From positions 1 through 9,043 of the forward strand of contig JAQWRF010000008.1 in NCBI GenBank assembly GCA_029243845.1: DNA of 9,043 bases. Reading direction: 5' to 3'. A model generated the notes under the pieces. The model saw nothing but the letters and a program-made list of their open reading frames with translations, ran no database searches and was not told the DNA's origin. A program made the translations under genes and the position numbers. Every line of letters starts with the position of its first letter. Positions within the stretch are counted from its first letter, which is position 1. The DNA comes from Planctomycetota bacterium. GTDB taxonomy: Bacteria; Planctomycetota; UBA1135. Positions 4,747 to 9,043 of this stretch are shown in pieces.

Positions 4747-7700
4747 CTGATTCAATCGACGGAGGAACGGCCGCTATCTCTAATGGTGGGCGCTGCGCAT
4801 CTACTGCAACCGCTTTGCTAGAGCTTAAGTCGAGTTCGCCTTCACCTTCAACTTGTTCTAGATCGACGCTTACCACCATCGACACACCACGCTTGCGCAT
4901 CGTTACACCGAATAGGCGCTGGCAGCGTGCCATCGTCACTCGGTTGTGAGTGACCACCAGGAATTGAGTCGTACCTACAAAGTCTTTCAGCACGTTAGTG
5001 AAACGCTCGACGTTAGCATCGTCAAGAGCAGCGTCAACTTCATCGAGTAGACAGAATGGCGATGGGCGAGATTGGAACACTGCAAGCAGTAAAGCCAATG
5101 CCGTTAGCGTGCGCTCGCCACCGGATAGCAAGTTGATGGAACGCAACTCTTTTCCAGGAGGACGAACTGATATTTCGATACCAGCCTCAAGCGGATCTAG
5201 ACCGTCTTCAAGGCTAATGGATGCTTTACCGCCACTAAACAGGCGACGGAAAATCGACTCGAACTCAACTTTAACTTTATCGAAAGTCTCAACGAAGCGC
5301 TCACGACATTGCACGTCGAGCTCTTCGAGAGTTTCTTCAAGATTAGTTTTTGCAGCGAGCAAATCGTTGCGCTCTGAGATTAAGAAAGATTCACGCGCGG
5401 CGCGTTCTTCCAGTTCGTTTACGGCATCAAGATTGACGGAGCCAATACTTTCAATACGCTGACGACTGTCAGACATTTCTTTACGCATTTTGTCTAAGTC
5501 GGCGTCGGCAGCAAAGATGGCATCGCGTTCGAGGCCAAGACTGTTGACCATGCCATCTAGGGATTGGCCAAACTCGTCGTGCACACCGCGCAATAGTTCT
5601 TGAGACTGAAGCTCGAGTTTTTGTAATTCTAATTCGGACTCGTGACGAGTAGATACCAAGCCATCGTAGCGTTGAGATTCTCCTGAAGCTTGAGAACGCG
5701 CATGATGCAAAGCAGTGGTTGCGCGCCCTACATGCTGTTCGGCTTGCTCGCAGCGTTCGGAGAGCTCAGAACGGCGTTCGAGCAATCCGCTACGCTTAAC
5801 ACGCGCGGCCTCTGCTTGTTCTCGCAATTCAGCACCTCGGCCCGACAGGCTTTCTAACTCTGTTTGCAAAGACTCACGCTCGGTCGCCTGACGAGCAGCA
5901 CGTGCGGCCAGTTCAGAGTGGCGAGTCGTCCACATGTTAAGGTCTTGCTCGCGCTGTGATTTATCGAGTCGTGCTTCTTGGGTTTTCGCTGAATGCTCTT
6001 CGAAACTAGCATCAAGCTTTTTGAGGGACTCTTCTTTCCCGCTCAATGTTTCGATAAGTTGCAAGCGTAAATTCTCGCAGTGGTCACGCTTGGCCACAGC
6101 CTCGTGCTCGACACCTTCGGCAGATTCAGAAACTTCTGACAGCTGCGCGCGTTGGCCTTGCAAGGCAGCATGCTCTTCAGAAAGCAGAGAGTGACGCTGA
6201 GATAACTGCTTATCTTTCGCCAACAATCCTTCCAAGGCATCGCGAACAGTAGAGAATTGCTCGCGCAGTTCATCGTATGTTTCCTGTGCTTGTTGAAGCT
6301 GCTGCTGGCAGTCCTGCTGCAAACTGTATGCGGAATCATAAGCAGAACTCGCCTCAGCCAAAGTGGCCTCAGCATTTTGCTTGCCATTACGGCGCGCCAA
6401 AACTCCGGCAGAATCTTCAGAGCTTAAGCCGCGGCGTGAATAGCCAGCAGCGATCACATCGCCTGATGCGACCATGAACAAAGCATGCGGATGCTGCTCA
6501 GCTAGCGCTTGCGCGGTGGCGACATCTTCGACGCAGTACAAGTCACCTAACCGAGAACACAACGCCTGGCGCGCAGCCAAGTCACCCTTCGATAATTCAA
6601 ACAACGAAGATGCGCCAGCAATAGCTTGCGGTTCGCTGAAATTTGAAACCGGCGAAAAGAAATCGAACACACCCTTCGGAAGTTCATTGGCGTCTATCGC
6701 CCTGTCACTCCAGAAAGCGTGTTGCATACGTCCTAGCAAGTTCTCAAGAATGCCGTCCCATGGTGCGACAACACTAACTTTATCGAGCACCCATTCCGAG
6801 ATGTCATTCGATGAATCTTCGACGTAAGAGCGCAAATGCTCTGGCACACCCGGCATCTCTTCTTCAACGACGCCATAAGCCTCAACGCGCGCCTCGGCGG
6901 CGGCTTTTCGCTGCGCAACTTCATGTGCTACCTTGGTAAAGCCAAGGTGTTTATCGTTGAGCGACTCGACTTGCTGCTTGCTCTCATTGAGGGTTGTTTG
7001 CTGCTGGTCAAAGCTTGCTTGCTGGGTGCATAATTCAATTTGCGTTTCGCCAACGGCGGTCTCTGAAGCAGCCAATTCGTCAACAATTTCAGAAAAGCGG
7101 CGATCGACAGCAACCAAGCCACCTGTAGATTCAGAGCGTTGCTTAGCTGCGTCAGCGACTTTGTTGTTCCAAGAGGAACGCTGCTGCAAGGCTTCTAGGA
7201 TGTCGCCACGGATGCCCTCAACTTCTTGGCGAGCAGCATTGCGTTGCTCGCGCACCTCATCAGACTTGGTCTCAATTTCTGTCAAGCGGCTGCCGGCATC
7301 AGCGATATGTTGATCAAGCTTGTTCTTTTCGCCAAGCAACTCTGAATTCGCCTCAGCATCTTTTGTTTGCTCGGACACCAAGATTTCAAGTCGCGAATTA
7401 TCTTTAATCACTTGCGCATCAGATTCCGATGCGCGAGTTTGCAATCCGGCAACACGCTCTTCGAGAGTTGCCACCTCCTCTTTGATTTGCCCCGACTCGC
7501 TACGCAGAGATTGGTGGCGTTCGCGCAAAGCACCAAGCTCTACCTCTAACTCATCAAAATGCGTTTCATTCTTGTCGCGCTGCTCACTCAAAGAATCTAT
7601 TTCGGTAATCAACTCGCCAAGAACTTGCCTAATAGTGGTTGCTTCAGCATTGAAAGTGGTCGAATCAGCAAGAGCGAAGCGAATGCGCGAATCACGGTAG

Positions 7701-8362
7701 CCATCACGCAACTCAAGAAATCTCTTGGCTTTACCTGCCTGCATTCTTAGCGAGCGAACCGTACGAGAAACCTCTTCAAGGACCGTATCTACCTTCGATA
7801 AGTCCCTTTCAACAGCCTTGAACTTAAGCTTGGTTTCGTGCTTGCGCACTTTATAACGCGAGATGCCCGCGGCCTCTTCAAAAACGGAACGCCGCTCTTC
7901 AGGATTTGCTGCTAGGACGGCGTCGATTTTACCCTGCGCCAAAACCATGTAGCCCTGTACTCCGAGGCCTGTGTCTAACAGGATTTCGCGGACGTCTTTG
8001 CGGCGTACTTTACGACCATGCAATAAGAATTCTGACTCGCCTGAGGCGAATAGACGCCGCCCGACTGCAACTTCACCACCCGCTTCAACGACAATGCCTT
8101 CTGGGTCGCCAAGGATAACCTCGACCATTGCGTAAGGCGCTGCAGCACGGCCCTCAGCTCCCTTAAAGATGACGTCGTCCATGGAATCGGCGCGCAAAGC
8201 TTTGGCGGACCGCTCGCCCATAACCCATAACAGGGCATCGACTACGTTAGATTTACCGCAACCATTGGGTCCTACGATACCCGTAAGGCCACGCTCAACG
8301 GGGATGACAGTGCGGTCGGCGAAGGATTTGAAACCTTCAAGTTCAATTCGTTTTAAGTGCAT
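4739..8362 (-). CDS. smc: Chromosome segregation/condensation ATPase SMC
   Basis: 1207 residues, normal for bacterial SMC. The N-terminal head carries Walker A GPNGCGKS (31-38), then LLWVMGERSAKALR, and the Q-loop with LAQGKIDAVL and EERRSVFEEAAGISRYK. A first long coiled coil (about 170-500, Glu/Lys/Gln-rich) leads to the hinge (about 503-640, starting MPGVPEHLR), followed by the returning coiled coil (about 650-1010). The C-terminal head has the signature LLSGGERT (from 1078), Walker B with FCLLDEVD (1103-1110), the D-loop AALDDAN and the switch THN (1138-1140). An Ala/Pro-rich acidic tail of about 40 residues follows. SMC dimers work with ScpA and ScpB on the nucleoid to extrude DNA loops and separate replicated chromosomes; scpAB are not in this window. 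The hinge end (SGDVIAAGYSRRG) is a worn version of the usual glycine-rich motif. The ATG lies inside the end of the upstream gene (10-bp overlap), so translation is probably coupled. Confidence 0.98.
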   Translation of the reverse strand: MHLKRIELEGFKSFADRTVIPVERGLTGIVGPNGCGKSNVVDALLWVMGERSAKALRADSMDDVIFKGAEGRAAAPYAMVEVILGDPEGIVVEAGGEVAVGRRLFASGESEFLLHGRKVRRKDVREILLDTGLGVQGYMVLAQGKIDAVLAANPEERRSVFEEAAGISRYKVRKHETKLKFKAVERDLSKVDTVLEEVSRTVRSLRMQAGKAKRFLELRDGYRDSRIRFALADSTTFNAEATTIRQVLGELITEIDSLSEQRDKNETHFDELEVELGALRERHQSLRSESGQIKEEVATLEERVAGLQTRASESDAQVIKDNSRLEILVSEQTKDAEANSELLGEKNKLDQHIADAGSRLTEIETKSDEVREQRNAARQEVEGIRGDILEALQQRSSWNNKVADAAKQRSESTGGLVAVDRRFSEIVDELAASETAVGETQIELCTQQASFDQQQTTLNESKQQVESLNDKHLGFTKVAHEVAQRKAAAEARVEAYGVVEEEMPGVPEHLRSYVEDSSNDISEWVLDKVSVVAPWDGILENLLGRMQHAFWSDRAIDANELPKGVFDFFSPVSNFSEPQAIAGASSLFELSKGDLAARQALCSRLGDLYCVEDVATAQALAEQHPHALFMVASGDVIAAGYSRRGLSSEDSAGVLARRNGKQNAEATLAEASSAYDSAYSLQQDCQQQLQQAQETYDELREQFSTVRDALEGLLAKDKQLSQRHSLLSEEHAALQGQRAQLSEVSESAEGVEHEAVAKRDHCENLRLQLIETLSGKEESLKKLDASFEEHSAKTQEARLDKSQREQDLNMWTTRHSELAARAARQATERESLQTELESLSGRGAELREQAEAARVKRSGLLERRSELSERCEQAEQHVGRATTALHHARSQASGESQRYDGLVSTRHESELELQKLELQSQELLRGVHDEFGQSLDGMVNSLGLERDAIFAADADLDKMRKEMSDSRQRIESIGSVNLDAVNELEERAARESFLISERNDLLAAKTNLEETLEELDVQCRERFVETFDKVKVEFESIFRRLFSGGKASISLEDGLDPLEAGIEISVRPPGKELRSINLLSGGERTLTALALLLAVFQSRPSPFCLLDEVDAALDDANVERFTNVLKDFVGTTQFLVVTHNRVTMARCQRLFGVTMRKRGVSMVVSVDLEQVEGEGELDLSSSKAVAVDAQRPPLEIAAVPPSIESEA

Positions 8363-9042
8363 GCGTTAAAGTCGTCGCTGGAGGATGTTTTTGGAGATTT
8401 GATCTGCGGCTGAAGACGTTCGCGCAGATTGCTGTTGTGTAAAATTGCCGCGGGCAGTTCAAGCCACGGCGAGGAATCTAAAGCCACTTCAAGAGAAGCG
8501 TCGCTATCGACTGTTGCCCACGAAACTTCGTAAGCGTCACTAAGCTTTAAACCATCGCGCTCTGCGAGGCGCGCACCCATCGATTGCGAATGTGGTGGCA
8601 AGGAATATTCGAGCCGCACCTCACTCTGAGTAGCGATTGTTTCAAAACTATTACGCAACGACGAGATCAATTGCGAGCGCTTTACGACGCGCAAGCGTGC
8701 GTCGGGATAAAGTATGTCAAGCGCTTGCTCGAGGCCAGCAGGCACGATTACCACGCGTGGGTGCGCATTGTGTTCGGCACGCACGGCCAAGGTCGCAAAC
8801 ACGTCACATATTAATGCGAGACTTTGCTTCACCCGCGCATGAAAGGCGTCGGTATCGAAGGCGTTTACCTGAGTTGCCAACAGCGCCAAATTAATGGCTG
8901 CGCCACGGTGCAAAGTTCGACAGCTCTGATCCGCTTCATTTGGCATTGGGCGTGGCGGTTGCCACTGCACCACGGTGTGCTCCAAGTCAACTAAAGCTTG
9001 CGCATCTCGCTCACTCAGGCGCATAAAGCTTGAGACAGGCAT
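8353..9042 (-). CDS. Unknown protein encoded directly upstream of smc, possibly 5'-partial
   Basis: 229 residues from the ATG at 9042, one base from the window edge, so the true start may lie outside; Met7 is another option. I do not recognise the family. The protein is mixed alpha/beta in appearance, with no signal peptide and no membrane segment. A helical Ala/Leu-rich stretch (about residues 47-88) is followed by a strand-like RVVIVPAG and a more charged region, ending in a Ser/Lys/Asp-rich tail without obvious structure. Codon and base use resemble those of smc. Its last 10 bases overlap the smc start in a different frame, so the two are co-transcribed and probably translationally coupled; a role linked to chromosome maintenance is only a guess from position. 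The length of the open frame and the tight overlap support a real gene. Confidence 0.75.
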   Translation of the reverse strand: MPVSSFMRLSERDAQALVDLEHTVVQWQPPRPMPNEADQSCRTLHRGAAINLALLATQVNAFDTDAFHARVKQSLALICDVFATLAVRAEHNAHPRVVIVPAGLEQALDILYPDARLRVVKRSQLISSLRNSFETIATQSEVRLEYSLPPHSQSMGARLAERDGLKLSDAYEVSWATVDSDASLEVALDSSPWLELPAAILHNSNLRERLQPQIKSPKTSSSDDFNACT

Positions 9043-9043
9043 G

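Noticed and set aside
6930..6948. Perfect 7-bp hairpin ACCTTGG/CCAAGGT with 5-nt loop
   Set aside because: It is inside the smc coding region, no T-run follows on either strand, and the codons encode ordinary residues before the hinge; probably chance.
4739..8362. SbcC/RecN/MukB-type protein instead of SMC
   Set aside because: The hinge position, head motifs, the THN switch and the V-T-H-N...GVTM end are those of bacterial SMC; MukB and RecN differ in length and signatures.
4998..8369. Many plus-strand open frames opposite smc
   Set aside because: They are low-complexity Ser/Arg/Cys-rich translations created by the codon bias of the Glu/Gln/Leu-rich coiled coil on the other strand; none has family features or a ribosome binding site.

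Overview
The window suggests a Gram-negative bacterium of about 50% GC, probably from the broad former-Deltaproteobacteria group. The reasons are a bacterial SMC with its own subfamily features, a GYF_2-domain protein, a lipoprotein with an animal-type glutaminyl-cyclase fold and a probable selenoprotein. The taxonomic guess is weak, because no rRNA or other strong marker is present. There are seven protein genes, two of them touching the window edges, and gene packing is tight.

Left part (1-704, minus strand): two overlapping genes. The upstream one looks at first like an 83-residue ORF beginning at a GTG at 599. The same frame continues upstream through one TGA (657-659) to an ATG at 704. 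Reading that TGA as selenocysteine gives a 118-residue ArsC/glutaredoxin-like thioredoxin-fold protein with a U-T-S-C redox motif exactly where the family has C-x-x-C, and a small hairpin of bacterial SECIS type lies just after the TGA. This is the main discovery candidate. Its stop overlaps the start of a GYF_2-domain protein that runs off the left edge.

Middle (742-2246): a WalJ/YycJ-type metallo-beta-lactamase-fold hydrolase (plus) converges on a family 2 glycosyltransferase of the polyprenyl-phosphate hexosyltransferase type (minus). Their stop codons share the tetranucleotide TTAA. The 37 bp between the selenoprotein gene and the hydrolase gene must hold divergent promoters.

Centre (2338-4721): a POT-family proton-coupled peptide transporter (minus, in part more AT-rich than its neighbours) is divergent from an M28-family, glutaminyl-cyclase-like lipoprotein (plus). 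Both act on peptides: one imports them, the other probably modifies or cleaves them outside the inner membrane.

Right part (4739-9042, minus strand): a gene of unknown function overlaps the start of smc, the chromosome condensation and segregation ATPase, by 10 bp. The smc gene ends next to the lipoprotein gene, with a hairpin across the junction. I saw no tRNA, rRNA, insertion sequence, CRISPR array or phage gene.
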